This document shows, one piece after another, positions 1 to 7,218 of a stretch of 64,000 bases of DNA; position 1 is the stretch's first letter; every line of letters starts with the position of its first letter. The DNA is taken from NCBI RefSeq assembly GCF_012927045.1, contig NZ_JABBFW010000014.1:84430-148429 (forward strand), written 5' to 3'. The notes below the pieces were generated by a model. The model did no database searches, had not been told where the DNA came from, and was given only the letters and a program-made list of their open reading frames with translations. Made by a program: the position numbers and the translations under genes. The stretch comes from Azohydromonas caseinilytica. GTDB taxonomy: Bacteria; Pseudomonadota; Gammaproteobacteria; Burkholderiales; Burkholderiaceae_C.

Positions 1-2
1 GC

Positions 3-605
3 TGTGGCAAGACGCGGCTGCTGCACGCGCTGGCTGCCGCTGGCCAACAGATCATCGACCTCGAGGAACTGGCGTCGCACCGCGGCTCGCTGCTTGGGAA
101 ACTGCCCGGCAGGTCCCAGCCGACGCAGAAGTGGTTCGACTCGCTGCTGCTGGAGTACATGCGCGGCCTCGATCCGAATCGCCCGGTGTGGTTGGAAGCC
201 GAGTCAAAGAAGATCGGCAACGTGCAACTGCCCGATGCGCTGTTCGAGGCCATGCACCAGACGGTTCCTATCCACGTTACGGCGCCGATGGAGGAGCGCG
301 TGCGGCTCTGGCGAGAGGATTACCCTCACTTGGCCAGTGATCCCGTCATGTTGGTGAATCTGCTGGAGCCCCTGAAGCCGCTGGTAGGTGGCGAAGAACT
401 GAAACTCTGGCGCGAAATGGCCGACACCGGACGCGTGGACGAACTTTTCGCTCGTGTCATGACGCACCACTACGACCTCTGCTACGAGCGGTCCACCAAG
501 CGCAACTACAAGGCGTCTGACGAGTCGCCCCGGATTGAGCTCGATTCGTTGAGGCCTGAGCGACTGGCTGAAGTGGCGACCGAACTGGCCGAGAAATTTA
601 CTTGA
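3..605 (+). CDS. mnmH: tRNA 2-selenouridine synthase MnmH (SelU), 3' part
   Basis: MnmH replaces sulfur by selenium in 2-thiouridine at the wobble position of some tRNAs (known for the family). The window opens inside the gene, so the N-terminal rhodanese domain and first part of the P-loop are missing. The frame starts with CGKTRLLHALAAAG, the end of a Walker A motif. Next come the family signatures IIDLEELASHRGSLLG and QPTQKWFDSLL, and further on the segment around PVWLEAESKKIG. The frame is open from the first base and ends with TGA at 605. About 200 residues are visible out of the usual 350-370. No selenium gene partner (selD) is in view. The identification is secure; the start lies outside the window. 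Confidence 0.93.
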   Translation, partial: CGKTRLLHALAAAGQQIIDLEELASHRGSLLGKLPGRSQPTQKWFDSLLLEYMRGLDPNRPVWLEAESKKIGNVQLPDALFEAMHQTVPIHVTAPMEERVRLWREDYPHLASDPVMLVNLLEPLKPLVGGEELKLWREMADTGRVDELFARVMTHHYDLCYERSTKRNYKASDESPRIELDSLRPERLAEVATELAEKFT

Positions 606-640
606 AGCTACTTGGGCGATTTGCGTGCTGCTCCAGATGA

Positions 641-1000
641 TCAAGAAACCTGATTACGAGTGCAGACCACAGCTGCATCTGGATAGATTTTGAAGACCAA
701 GTCGCTGTCGATAAATTGCTGCTCCGTGAGGCCGCAATACACGTGGTCATAGAGCCACGCAGACCCAGCCATCTGGATCATGGCCTTGTCGGCATCATCT
801 TCCTTGCCTTCGACGCCGTAACTTTCCTTGAACATTTTTCCGAAGAACGGAAGGGCGCCCATTGTCCAGCGAGCGCCCTTTTCCCGCGCGAGTGCTTCTC
901 TTGACCGTTGCACAAGAATCAGGTTTGTGGGATTTATCTCTGTGTGTGCCTGCGCGACCACCTCACCGGCTTCATCCATTATCTGGACCGTGATTAGCAT
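641..1000 (-). CDS. Hypothetical protein, 119 aa
   Basis: I do not recognise this gene. It encodes a soluble protein with no signal peptide and no membrane segment, beginning MLITVQIMDEAGEVVAQAHT. The ATG at 1000 follows GAGG at a seven-base spacing, which supports the start. The middle holds a phenylalanine- and lysine-rich stretch (GALPFFGKMFKESYG) and the end has single Cys residues with no metal-site pattern. It converges on mnmH and follows the hydroxylase gene at 1073-2140 on the same strand, with a gap of about 70 bases. Codon use matches a real gene. Function unknown. Confidence 0.6.
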   Translation of the reverse strand: MLITVQIMDEAGEVVAQAHTEINPTNLILVQRSREALAREKGARWTMGALPFFGKMFKESYGVEGKEDDADKAMIQMAGSAWLYDHVYCGLTEQQFIDSDLVFKIYPDAAVVCTRNQVS

Positions 1001-1072
1001 GAGGTCACCTCTGCTTCGGAGAGTTCCCTAAGGCCCAAAGGTTTAATAGTCCAGGCCACTATCAAAACCCCG

Positions 1073-2140
1073 TCAGCGGTTTAGACAAAAAATCCGCCGG
1101 CCTGCTGATACCTGCCGGTACGGCTCCCGTTGCCACGCCTTGAGCGCTGGCAGCATGAGCGAACGCCACAGCGGCGGCACCATGCTTGCGAACAGCAGCA
1201 CGATGTAGCCGGCTGGCTGTCGAGGCGATCCGGGAAGGATCTCCCGACGGTAGTAGGGCACCGCCGCCTGGTGGTGGTGGGCTTGGTGGTAGCTGATGCA
1301 CAGCGACAGCCAAGCTTGCAGCCGACAGCCATCTTCCCAGGCATAGTCGCCTTCCTGGGCGTCCGGCACGGCATCAGGCCCGAGACCCCAATGCTGAACG
1401 TACGTCATGGCCTGAAGCGTCCAAGCTACACCCGCTGCGACAGCGCAATACACCGTCAATCCGGGCAGGCCAGCTACTGCATAGAACAGGGCCCCAGTCA
1501 CCAACATCGCGGCCACGGCCATCGGCAGCCCACCGGCCAGCCGATGGCCTTTCAAAGCTGCGGCCTGCTGGTCGCCCTCCCATGCGTCAAAAGCCACGCG
1601 TTTCATCCGCCGAGCGGTGTAGCTCCACAACGACTCGTCTACGCGTGCCCAATCCGTCTCGACCACATCGCCACTTTGGATGTGATGCTCCCGGTGCTCG
1701 TGCTCCAGCAACGGGTATCCCATGGCACCACTGACTAGCCGACCGAGGGCTTTGGACACCGGCGCGCGCGGCCGGTGCAAGAGCTCATGGGCATAACAGG
1801 ACGAAAAGATGGCGACGGCCCAGAGACTTAACCCGTACTGCACCCATTCCCCGGCTGCCAATTCCTGTTGGCCGATGGCCCAGGCGCTGTAGCCCACCGA
1901 GAGCAGAAACACCACAGCTGCTGTCATGGGCAGCAGTTCCAGCAACATTGCGGCGGGCTCGCTCCACTCCGGTTGCTTGGGCGGTGCATCACCGAGCACC
2001 AAGCGCAGTAGCGGCGCGACAAAGATCAGACAGACAAAAGGCAAGACCAACAGCCCTTGCACCGTACTGCAGGCCATCAGCACTGGTGGCAAGAGGATGA
2101 GCAGATAGCCGCTGCCATGAACCAGTTCTTCGCGCTTCAT
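1073..2140 (-). CDS. AlkB/XylM-type membrane diiron hydroxylase (first copy)
   Basis: This 355-residue integral membrane protein belongs to the fatty-acid desaturase / alkane hydroxylase superfamily, which uses a diiron centre bound by histidine boxes to hydroxylate hydrocarbon or lipid chains. Visible in order: N-terminal hydrophobic segments; first box HELLHR (about residue 118); second box in LLEHEHREHH; the AlkB-type segment TYVQHWGLG; and the last box SYHQAHHHQ near residue 285, followed by PPLWR. These match the AlkB layout rather than acyl-CoA desaturases. The ATG overlaps the stop of the LuxR gene by four bases, so the two are probably translated together. No rubredoxin, ferredoxin or reductase is in the window, so the electron donor must be elsewhere. 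The substrate cannot be told from the sequence. Confidence 0.82.
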   Translation of the reverse strand: MKREELVHGSGYLLILLPPVLMACSTVQGLLVLPFVCLIFVAPLLRLVLGDAPPKQPEWSEPAAMLLELLPMTAAVVFLLSVGYSAWAIGQQELAAGEWVQYGLSLWAVAIFSSCYAHELLHRPRAPVSKALGRLVSGAMGYPLLEHEHREHHIQSGDVVETDWARVDESLWSYTARRMKRVAFDAWEGDQQAAALKGHRLAGGLPMAVAAMLVTGALFYAVAGLPGLTVYCAVAAGVAWTLQAMTYVQHWGLGPDAVPDAQEGDYAWEDGCRLQAWLSLCISYHQAHHHQAAVPYYRREILPGSPRQPAGYIVLLFASMVPPLWRSLMLPALKAWQREPYRQVSAGRRIFCLNR

Positions 2141-2928
2141 TCTTGCAGTAGCCCGTACTCAGCGGCGATTAGTGCCGTGGCCCGACGATTGGGCTGATTG
2201 AACTTCGCATTCAGCCGCTGGAATCGGCTGTCCACACTCGCCAGCGTAATCTCCAACAAAACTGAGATCTCCTTCGTCGATTTGCCCTCGCGCTCCAGCC
2301 TGATGAGCTGCAAATCCTCGTTGGTGAGCCGGTACGTAGCGACGATCTTGGCTCGAACTTTCTTTAGCCACCATGCGTGCAGGCTCATGGCCAGCCCTTG
2401 AGCCATGACACGAATACGAGCCGTCGCAGCGTCTTCAAAATATCCGGGAACGCTAGACCCCAGAATCAGCACGCCCAGTCTCGAAACTCCGCCTGCAGAA
2501 GGCGCCGGCACGATATAGGCCGAAACCATGCCGAACTGCGCAGCCAGCGCGCGGGCCTCACGTTGTGACTTGGTGCGTAGCGGAATGGCACTGTCGCAAA
2601 CTGGCTCTGCTCCCACCATGGCGTACAGCAACCACGGGTCCTTGGCGTACCAACCTTTTTGCTCATACGTCAGGCACCAGGCGGGATGGGCGGCATTTAT
2701 GAAATCAAAGCTCTCATGCGAATCATCGTCGCGAATGAAGCTGGCGAAAACGGCTTGCTCTGCCCCCAAGGCATCTCTCGCCTCTTTGAGCAGCTCCACC
2801 ATCTCTGCGTCATCGGCTACGTTTTGAACGTGTTGAATCACGTCGATAGCGCGTGCTGCGAAGCCCTGCGCGTTTACAACATCGCTCAAGCAACGAGGAG
2901 TATTACGGGTCGGCGTAGAGGAGGTCAT
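2137..2928 (-). CDS. LuxR-family regulator with autoinducer-binding-like domain
   Basis: This is a 263-residue transcription factor. Residues about 35-190 look like the autoinducer-binding domain of LuxR proteins, with the aromatic run HPAWCLTYEQKGWYAKDPW that in this family lines the ligand pocket. The C-terminus is a LuxR helix-turn-helix, from LTNEDLQLIRLEREGKSTKE to the SVDSRFQRLNAKF recognition region. The HTH is slightly off the usual consensus (ASVDSRFQRLN where many members have TVxxHxxxIxxKL). The ATG at 2928 follows AGGGAG at four bases. No luxI-type synthase is in the window, so it would be a solo receptor. The four-base overlap with the diiron hydroxylase downstream suggests that it controls lipid or hydrocarbon hydroxylation; that is inference. 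Confidence 0.85.
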   Translation of the reverse strand: MTSSTPTRNTPRCLSDVVNAQGFAARAIDVIQHVQNVADDAEMVELLKEARDALGAEQAVFASFIRDDDSHESFDFINAAHPAWCLTYEQKGWYAKDPWLLYAMVGAEPVCDSAIPLRTKSQREARALAAQFGMVSAYIVPAPSAGGVSRLGVLILGSSVPGYFEDAATARIRVMAQGLAMSLHAWWLKKVRAKIVATYRLTNEDLQLIRLEREGKSTKEISVLLEITLASVDSRFQRLNAKFNQPNRRATALIAAEYGLLQE

Positions 2929-3196
2929 GGAACTCCCTGATCAACGCTTGATATACGAGAGGCTGTGTGAACCGAATCTTGTCGGCTTGGCAGAAGAGAT
3001 CAAACTCGCCCTCCGTCGTGAACAGCATCTGTAGAGATACCGTTCCCGCATACGAGCCTTCGTCTACCTTCTCACAACGCTGAACATGTACGCCGGTTCG
3101 TGATCGCGCCAATACAAAACTCAACCGGCCATCTTGGCTGGAGATATGCCGTTTCCTGTCAGCCAAGCCAACGCTTTTGATTCTGCTCTGCTTCAT
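2903..3196 (-). CDS. Hypothetical protein, 97 aa, upstream of luxR
   Basis: Unrecognised soluble protein with an ATG at 3196. It starts MKQSRIKSVGLADRKRHISS and contains a small beta-rich segment (RLSFVLARSRTGVHVQRCEK). Its 3' end overlaps the start of the LuxR gene by 26 bases, and its 5' end overlaps the zinc-ribbon gene by 38 bases. The order zinc-ribbon, this gene, luxR, hydroxylase therefore looks like one tightly packed transcript. No known domain is visible. Confidence 0.55.
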   Translation of the reverse strand: MKQSRIKSVGLADRKRHISSQDGRLSFVLARSRTGVHVQRCEKVDEGSYAGTVSLQMLFTTEGEFDLFCQADKIRFTQPLVYQALIREFHDLLYADP

Positions 3197-3452
3197 CGCA
3201 ATACCTGAAAGTGCTTTTGCAGGCCTCGCACGTCAGCATGTTCAATGCCGTTTCAGAGGGCTCATGAGGCCAAGTGAATACCTGCTCGTTAGCGCAGCGA
3301 TGGCATTCCATCAAAGCAAAGGAAAAATGTTGGCCACAGTTCTCGCAGCGCATGTCATCGAGCACATCAGGATCAAGCACTTCGAAAAAGTCTTCAGCTT
3401 CGTGCTCGCAATGCGGGCACTGAATACAGAGGTTGGAAATTTCAGTACTCAT
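3159..3452 (-). CDS. Zinc-ribbon protein with multiple CxxC motifs
   Basis: A small protein of about 97 residues with metal-binding cysteine pairs in order: CIQCPHC, CENC, CHRC, CEAC. These would form two zinc ribbons. The frame is open up to a TTG at 3530, but a good promoter (TTGACA, 17-base spacer, TACGTT) lies over that TTG and would start transcription near 3495. I therefore chose the ATG at 3452 (MSTEISNLC); the ATG at 3488 is the alternative. None of these starts has a clear Shine-Dalgarno site. Spacing and sequence do not fit rubredoxin (no CxxCG knuckles with the aromatic core), so it should not be taken as the electron donor of the nearby hydroxylases. Function unknown. Confidence 0.6.
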   Translation of the reverse strand: MSTEISNLCIQCPHCEHEAEDFFEVLDPDVLDDMRCENCGQHFSFALMECHRCANEQVFTWPHEPSETALNMLTCEACKSTFRYCDEAEQNQKRWLG

Positions 3453-3501
3453 TTCGAAATTGGGAATTGGTTGACGCTGGCCGTCCATGGAAATGCGACG
3501 G

Positions 3502-3530
3502 AACGTAGGTGGCGTCCGCAGTTGTGTCAA
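3502..3530 (-). promoter_or_regulatory. Predicted sigma70 promoter for the zinc-ribbon/luxR/hydroxylase operon
   Basis: On the minus strand, TTGACA (3525-3530) is followed after exactly 17 bases by TACGTT (3502-3507). The start of transcription would be near 3495, upstream of the zinc-ribbon ATG at 3452. It is the only good box pair seen before this run of overlapping genes. Confidence 0.5.
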
Positions 3531-3532
3531 AG

Positions 3533-3903
3533 GTCGTAAAAGCGTGTAACGTAGTATTTGTGTTCTAACAAAAGGTTAGTCGTGCGAGGGGACTCAGGGT
3601 TTACCCGAGAAGCGATCCGCCATTGACTTGACCAAAGGAGCACAGGGCAACCCTACCGGTATTCCCCTTGGAAACGCGATACAGACGCAGAGCGGACGAA
3701 GGGTTGCGCTCAGCGATGCTCCCAGCCTATGCCGGCGCAGGTAACCACACGACAAGATCAGGCAACGCGCCTGTCGGATTATTTGGTAATGGCGCTGTAA
3801 TTAGCGCAAGGCATGTCGTGGCAATGCAGCTGGCCACCGCGACCGCAACGGCTGCCAAGCAGGAAATCTAACTCCAATGCGCCTCAGTCACTCACGGAAT
3901 TTG
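3533..3903. other. Intergenic region between divergent operons
   Basis: About 370 bases without a supported gene. A 67-codon frame at 3668-3871 on the plus strand starts with TTG, has no ribosome site and no recognisable sequence. The region is less GC-rich than the flanks. It separates the minus-strand zinc-ribbon/luxR/hydroxylase genes from the plus-strand hydroxylase and probably holds control sites for both. Confidence 0.5.
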
Positions 3904-3932
3904 TTGACGTTTTAATTCATGGTGCCAATAAT
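3904..3932 (+). promoter_or_regulatory. Predicted sigma70 promoter for the second hydroxylase
   Basis: TTGACG (3904-3909), a 17-base spacer, and AATAAT (3927-3932) lie 46 bases before the ATG at 3979. An imperfect dyad (GGTGCC, eight bases, GGCGCC) overlaps the -10 box and could be an operator; that is a guess. Confidence 0.5.
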
Positions 3933-3978
3933 ATGGCGCCTAATGACGGTGATGTGCAGTCAGCACTAATGGATTGAT

Positions 3979-5010
3979 ATGAAAAGCAATGAGCGGAAAG
4001 CATTTGTGCTGAAGAATGCAGGTTTTTCTCTGATGCTGCTTATACCGGCATTTGGGCCCATCGGCTACAGTGCTGGCATCCCATGGCTTTCTCCGTTCGC
4101 TATATTCGTAGCCGTTCCTCTGCTTGACTTGATATTGGGTGATGACCAAACTGCCTCTGACAATCGCGATCGACGAAATGGTTTATGGAACGGCTACTTG
4201 TACATGGTGCCCATCCTTTATGTCGCGGCTTGGATTGCAAGCCTGTTCTGGGCTACTTGGCTTGTGTCAACTCAGTCAGTTCATAATGCGGAACTCATTG
4301 GGGTGCTCGTTGCAACGGGATTGAGCAGTGCTTTTGCGACGTGCGCAGCGCATGAGCTGCTGCACCGCCGCAATGCGTTTGACCGTTGGCTCAGTCGAAC
4401 CACTATGGCGATTTGCTGCTACGGCCAATTTGTGGTTGAGCATCTTCACCACCACAGAACGGTTGGCATCGCCGAGGCCGGTACTCTGCCTTACAAGGGG
4501 GAATCTCTCTATAAATTTGTTTTGCGTAATTTGCGTTTCAGCTTTGGCAACGCCTATAGGATTGAGGAAATTCGCAGAAGCACTAAACATCTATCTTTAT
4601 GGAGCAACCGAGTCATTCAGCAGCACGCTTTAAGCGTTCTCATAGGCGCCACGTTCCTTGTCACATGGGGATGGGTCGGGCTTAGCGTGTTTGTGTTTCA
4701 AGCACTCATGGCAATGTTTGTCGTGGAAACGATCCAATATTTTGAACACTACGGCTTGCAGAGAACTAATAAGAGTCCTGTCTCGCTGCGGTACTCGTGG
4801 AACTTCAACGGATGGCTCACCAATGCCATCACGTTGAATATCACTCGGCACAGTCATCATCACGCGAACATCACTGTGCCCTACCAGCATCTCAATATGC
4901 TGCCAGGCGCCCCTACCATGCCGGTAGGCTATTTCGGCTTGACTTGGCTGGCGATCCTTCCGCCTCTGTGGCGCATGGTCATAGACCGGCGGATTCCAGA
5001 CTGCAAATAA
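3979..5010 (+). CDS. AlkB-type membrane diiron hydroxylase (second copy)
   Basis: A 343-residue membrane protein of the alkane hydroxylase family. Boxes in order: HELLHRR (about residue 125), VVEHLHHHRTVG (about 155), QYFEHYGLQ (the AlkB signature NYxEHYGL with Q for N), and ITRHSHHHANI near residue 290, then PGAPTMPVGY and PPLWR. The stretch GESLYKFVLRNLRFSF after box two is also typical of AlkB. It is a distant paralogue of the gene at 1073-2140, with the same boxes but little other identity, and is transcribed divergently from it. Codon use is more AT-rich than in the metal genes to the right. Substrate unknown: medium-chain alkane, aromatic methyl group or a lipid are all possible. No electron-transfer partner is nearby. 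Confidence 0.85.
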   Translation: MKSNERKAFVLKNAGFSLMLLIPAFGPIGYSAGIPWLSPFAIFVAVPLLDLILGDDQTASDNRDRRNGLWNGYLYMVPILYVAAWIASLFWATWLVSTQSVHNAELIGVLVATGLSSAFATCAAHELLHRRNAFDRWLSRTTMAICCYGQFVVEHLHHHRTVGIAEAGTLPYKGESLYKFVLRNLRFSFGNAYRIEEIRRSTKHLSLWSNRVIQQHALSVLIGATFLVTWGWVGLSVFVFQALMAMFVVETIQYFEHYGLQRTNKSPVSLRYSWNFNGWLTNAITLNITRHSHHHANITVPYQHLNMLPGAPTMPVGYFGLTWLAILPPLWRMVIDRRIPDCK

Positions 5011-5046
5011 CGCTACATAAAGAAATTAGTTGTCAAGACTGACTTC

Positions 5047-5325
5047 TCACTTATTATTATGGCCGCGAAAATGTCTTAATATCGACCACGGCCAGTACCA
5101 AGCATGCACGACGTAAAAGTAACCCTTGTCTGCGAAGCTCAGTTTTTCCCATTGGGTGTTGTCTTTAAAGCGCATGAAAATAGTTATCCCAATGCCTGCA
5201 ACAAAATATATGTTGAGGAAATTATAGAAAACAGCGTCAGAAGCCATTGCTTGAGTGTAAAGTAGCAGTACGACAAGCGTTAATGGATAGGATGCAATAT
5301 ACCAAGCCTTGCTGCCGAACATCAT
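5047..5325 (-). CDS. Small membrane protein, 92 aa
   Basis: Unrecognised. It has two or three hydrophobic segments (YIASYPLTLVVLLLYTQAM; FYNFLNIYFVAGIGITIFM) and an aromatic C-terminal part (GYFYVVHAWYWPWSILRHF), so it is an inner-membrane protein. The ATG at 5325 overlaps the stop of the upstream gene (5322-5534) by four bases, so the two are coupled. It lies between an AlkB-type hydroxylase and an OmpW-type porin, which suggests a role near membrane lipids, but nothing in the sequence proves it. Confidence 0.65.
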   Translation of the reverse strand: MMFGSKAWYIASYPLTLVVLLLYTQAMASDAVFYNFLNIYFVAGIGITIFMRFKDNTQWEKLSFADKGYFYVVHAWYWPWSILRHFRGHNNK

Positions 5326-5534
5326 TTCTCTGGCTTGCTTGCGTAAAGATCTCTCTCTTCTTGAATGATCTTCAATACATCAAGTGGGCCGTCACCGGGT
5401 TTGCGCTTTGACCATGCCGCCTGAAGGTTGCTTAAAAATCTGACGATGAAGTAGGCCAATATACAGGCAAGCACCAAAAGATTCAGGAGTTCCACGATTT
5501 CTTTGAGGCTCCACTTGGAGGTATCCAGGTCCAT
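5322..5534 (-). CDS. Small single-pass membrane protein, 70 aa
   Basis: One transmembrane helix (LLNLLVLACILAYFIVRFL) is followed by a charged, lysine-rich tail. The start is the ATG at 5534, which follows GGAG at six bases; an earlier in-frame TTG at 5552 has no such site. It is translationally coupled to the next small membrane protein (four-base overlap). No family recognised. Confidence 0.65.
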   Translation of the reverse strand: MDLDTSKWSLKEIVELLNLLVLACILAYFIVRFLSNLQAAWSKRKPGDGPLDVLKIIQEERDLYASKPEK

Positions 5535-5613
5535 CAATATCTCCACTGCCAAAAGCTAGGCTATTATTGCGAGTCCAGTGCATATGTTCTGCAACAAGGC
5601 GCTGCTTGCGCTG

Positions 5614-6273
5614 TCAAAAACGAAATAAAATTCCCGCGTGAAGCACCGCAGGATTTAATTTGACATTTGTATTAAGTGGCGCGCCGGCGAGAGCAGGCAG
5701 GTTTCCGGTTGCCGAAGTTTTGACGAACAGCTTTTTTGCGTCAATGAAAAGACCCAAGTGGGAATCAATATTGTAATGGATGCCGAATTGTATAACGCCG
5801 CCAAAGGCGTTGTCGATTTTTAGATCCTTGATGAAAGAATCGTATTCCTTGAGCATCACGAAATACGTGATGCCTGTGCCTATATAGGGATGCCATCGCC
5901 CGAAGTCGTTGAACGCATATCTCACTGTTAGCGCCATCGGACCGTAGCGGCCTGCTCCCATTTCTCCGAAAGCCTCGGCTGCGCCAGTGCCGATAACTCG
6001 TGTGCGAGCCGGCACGCCGACGGTTAGCCCGGCAGACCAAGCGGGCGTAAAGTGGTGCGAGATTTCCGCAGCCAGAGTCGTGTTGTTTTGGAGTTTTGCT
6101 CCCGCGCCGGGTACAGGTGCACCGGCAACCGCGAGAGCCGCTGACTCATGAAAATCAATGCGTGCTGGACCAATTTGCATGCTCCAGTGGTTTTTGTTCC
6201 CACTCTGGGCCAAGGCAGTTGAAGCATTCGCGAGAAGTGCAGAGGCGGCTACAATAATGCACCGAATTCTCAT
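5614..6273 (-). CDS. OmpW/AlkL-family outer-membrane protein
   Basis: A 219-residue beta-barrel protein. A clear signal peptide (MRIRCIIVAASALLANASTA, cut near ALAQ) is followed by the alternating pattern of an eight-strand barrel, with the OmpW-typical block GRWHPYIGTGITYFV near residue 130 and a terminal aromatic (GILFRF). OmpW/AlkL proteins let hydrophobic compounds cross the outer membrane by lateral diffusion (known for the family). In alk operons AlkL sits beside AlkB; here the barrel sits 1 kb from two AlkB-type genes, so uptake of a hydrophobic substrate is a reasonable reading. It is on the minus strand and not in the same transcript as the second hydroxylase. Confidence 0.85.
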   Translation of the reverse strand: MRIRCIIVAASALLANASTALAQSGNKNHWSMQIGPARIDFHESAALAVAGAPVPGAGAKLQNNTTLAAEISHHFTPAWSAGLTVGVPARTRVIGTGAAEAFGEMGAGRYGPMALTVRYAFNDFGRWHPYIGTGITYFVMLKEYDSFIKDLKIDNAFGGVIQFGIHYNIDSHLGLFIDAKKLFVKTSATGNLPALAGAPLNTNVKLNPAVLHAGILFRF

Positions 6274-6563
6274 GTTTGCCTTCCCTCAGTTCGATATGCG
6301 TCGGAATAAAATGTGCGGACGAATGATTATCGCGAATATATGTCTGACCGCAAGCGGCTATCTTGGTGTTATGGTTAATTGGCCGGCAAACTTCTATTCT
6401 TGCCCAGTTATTTGCTTGACGATCAGTGAGGAATATTTTTTCTGTGAAGAATAGCTGCTGGTTCACGTCCAAGCCGTCAGTAGAGGGCCCGGCGCATGCA
6501 TGCTGGGCTTGGCCGTCATGGCAGGGCAGGGTACTGTCTCCGCGTCAGCTTCCCGTGCTTGTC

Positions 6564-7193
6564 ATGCCGCTTTCTCCATATTGGTACGACCGTTACCTGC
6601 TACCGCGTCTTTTGGACTGTGCCTGCGGCCTTGCGCCTATCGCGCGCCAGCGGAGAAAGGTAATTCCTCAGGCGGCCGGGCGGGTGCTTGAGATCGGGAT
6701 CGGCACCGGGCTGAACCTGACCTTCTACGATCGCAGCAAGGTAGAGAAGGTCGTCGGCGTGGACCCGGCAGCAGAGATGCACCCGCTGGCCCGAAAGCGT
6801 AGCCAACAGCTGGGCCTGCCAGTGGAACTGCTGCAGCTTTCCGCCGAGGAGTTGCCTGCGGAATCTGGCTCCTTTGATACCGTGACCTGCACCTACAGCC
6901 TGTGCTCCATCACCAACCCGTCTAAGGCCCTGCGCGAGATGCGCCGGGTGCTGAAGCCGGGCGGCAAGCTGCTGTTCGCAGAGCATGGCCTCGCGCCCGA
7001 TGAGCCCGTGGCGCGTTGGCAAAGGAGGCTGGAGCCGTACTGGAGCCGGATCGCCGGCGGTTGCCACTTGACGCGCGACATACCCCGGCTGCTGGCGGAA
7101 GCGGGCTTCTCCGCCAACATGGAGGCCGGCTACGTGGCGTGGCCGAAGTCGCTGGCCTACAACTTCGTTGGCACTGCAACTGCGGCGACCTGA
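6564..7193 (+). CDS. Class I SAM-dependent methyltransferase (UbiE/Methyltransf_11 type)
   Basis: The SAM-binding motif I is RVLEIGIGTGLNLTFY, followed by the acidic loop VVGVDPAAEM and the motif FDTVTCTYSLCSITNP, then the post-III segment MRRVLKPGGKLLFAEHG. This order defines the small-molecule methyltransferase fold, about 209 residues. The open frame extends further upstream to 6426, but that part looks untranslated; the ATG at 6564 (MPLSPYWYDRYLLP) gives the usual N-terminus for this family. The substrate cannot be told; relatives act on quinones, phospholipids or small metabolites. It lies tail to tail with the zinc-ribbon membrane protein gene. Confidence 0.85.
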   Translation: MPLSPYWYDRYLLPRLLDCACGLAPIARQRRKVIPQAAGRVLEIGIGTGLNLTFYDRSKVEKVVGVDPAAEMHPLARKRSQQLGLPVELLQLSAEELPAESGSFDTVTCTYSLCSITNPSKALREMRRVLKPGGKLLFAEHGLAPDEPVARWQRRLEPYWSRIAGGCHLTRDIPRLLAEAGFSANMEAGYVAWPKSLAYNFVGTATAAT

Positions 7194-7218
7194 CGCTGCA
7201 CAGTCACGCGAGCCAGGC

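Noticed and set aside
3159..3452. Zinc-ribbon protein as rubredoxin partner of the hydroxylases
   Set aside because: CxxC spacing and residues between do not fit the rubredoxin fold; it has too many Cys pairs and lacks the aromatic core.
3668..3871. 67-codon plus-strand frame between the hydroxylase operons
   Set aside because: TTG start, no ribosome site, no protein-like pattern, located in the divergent control region.
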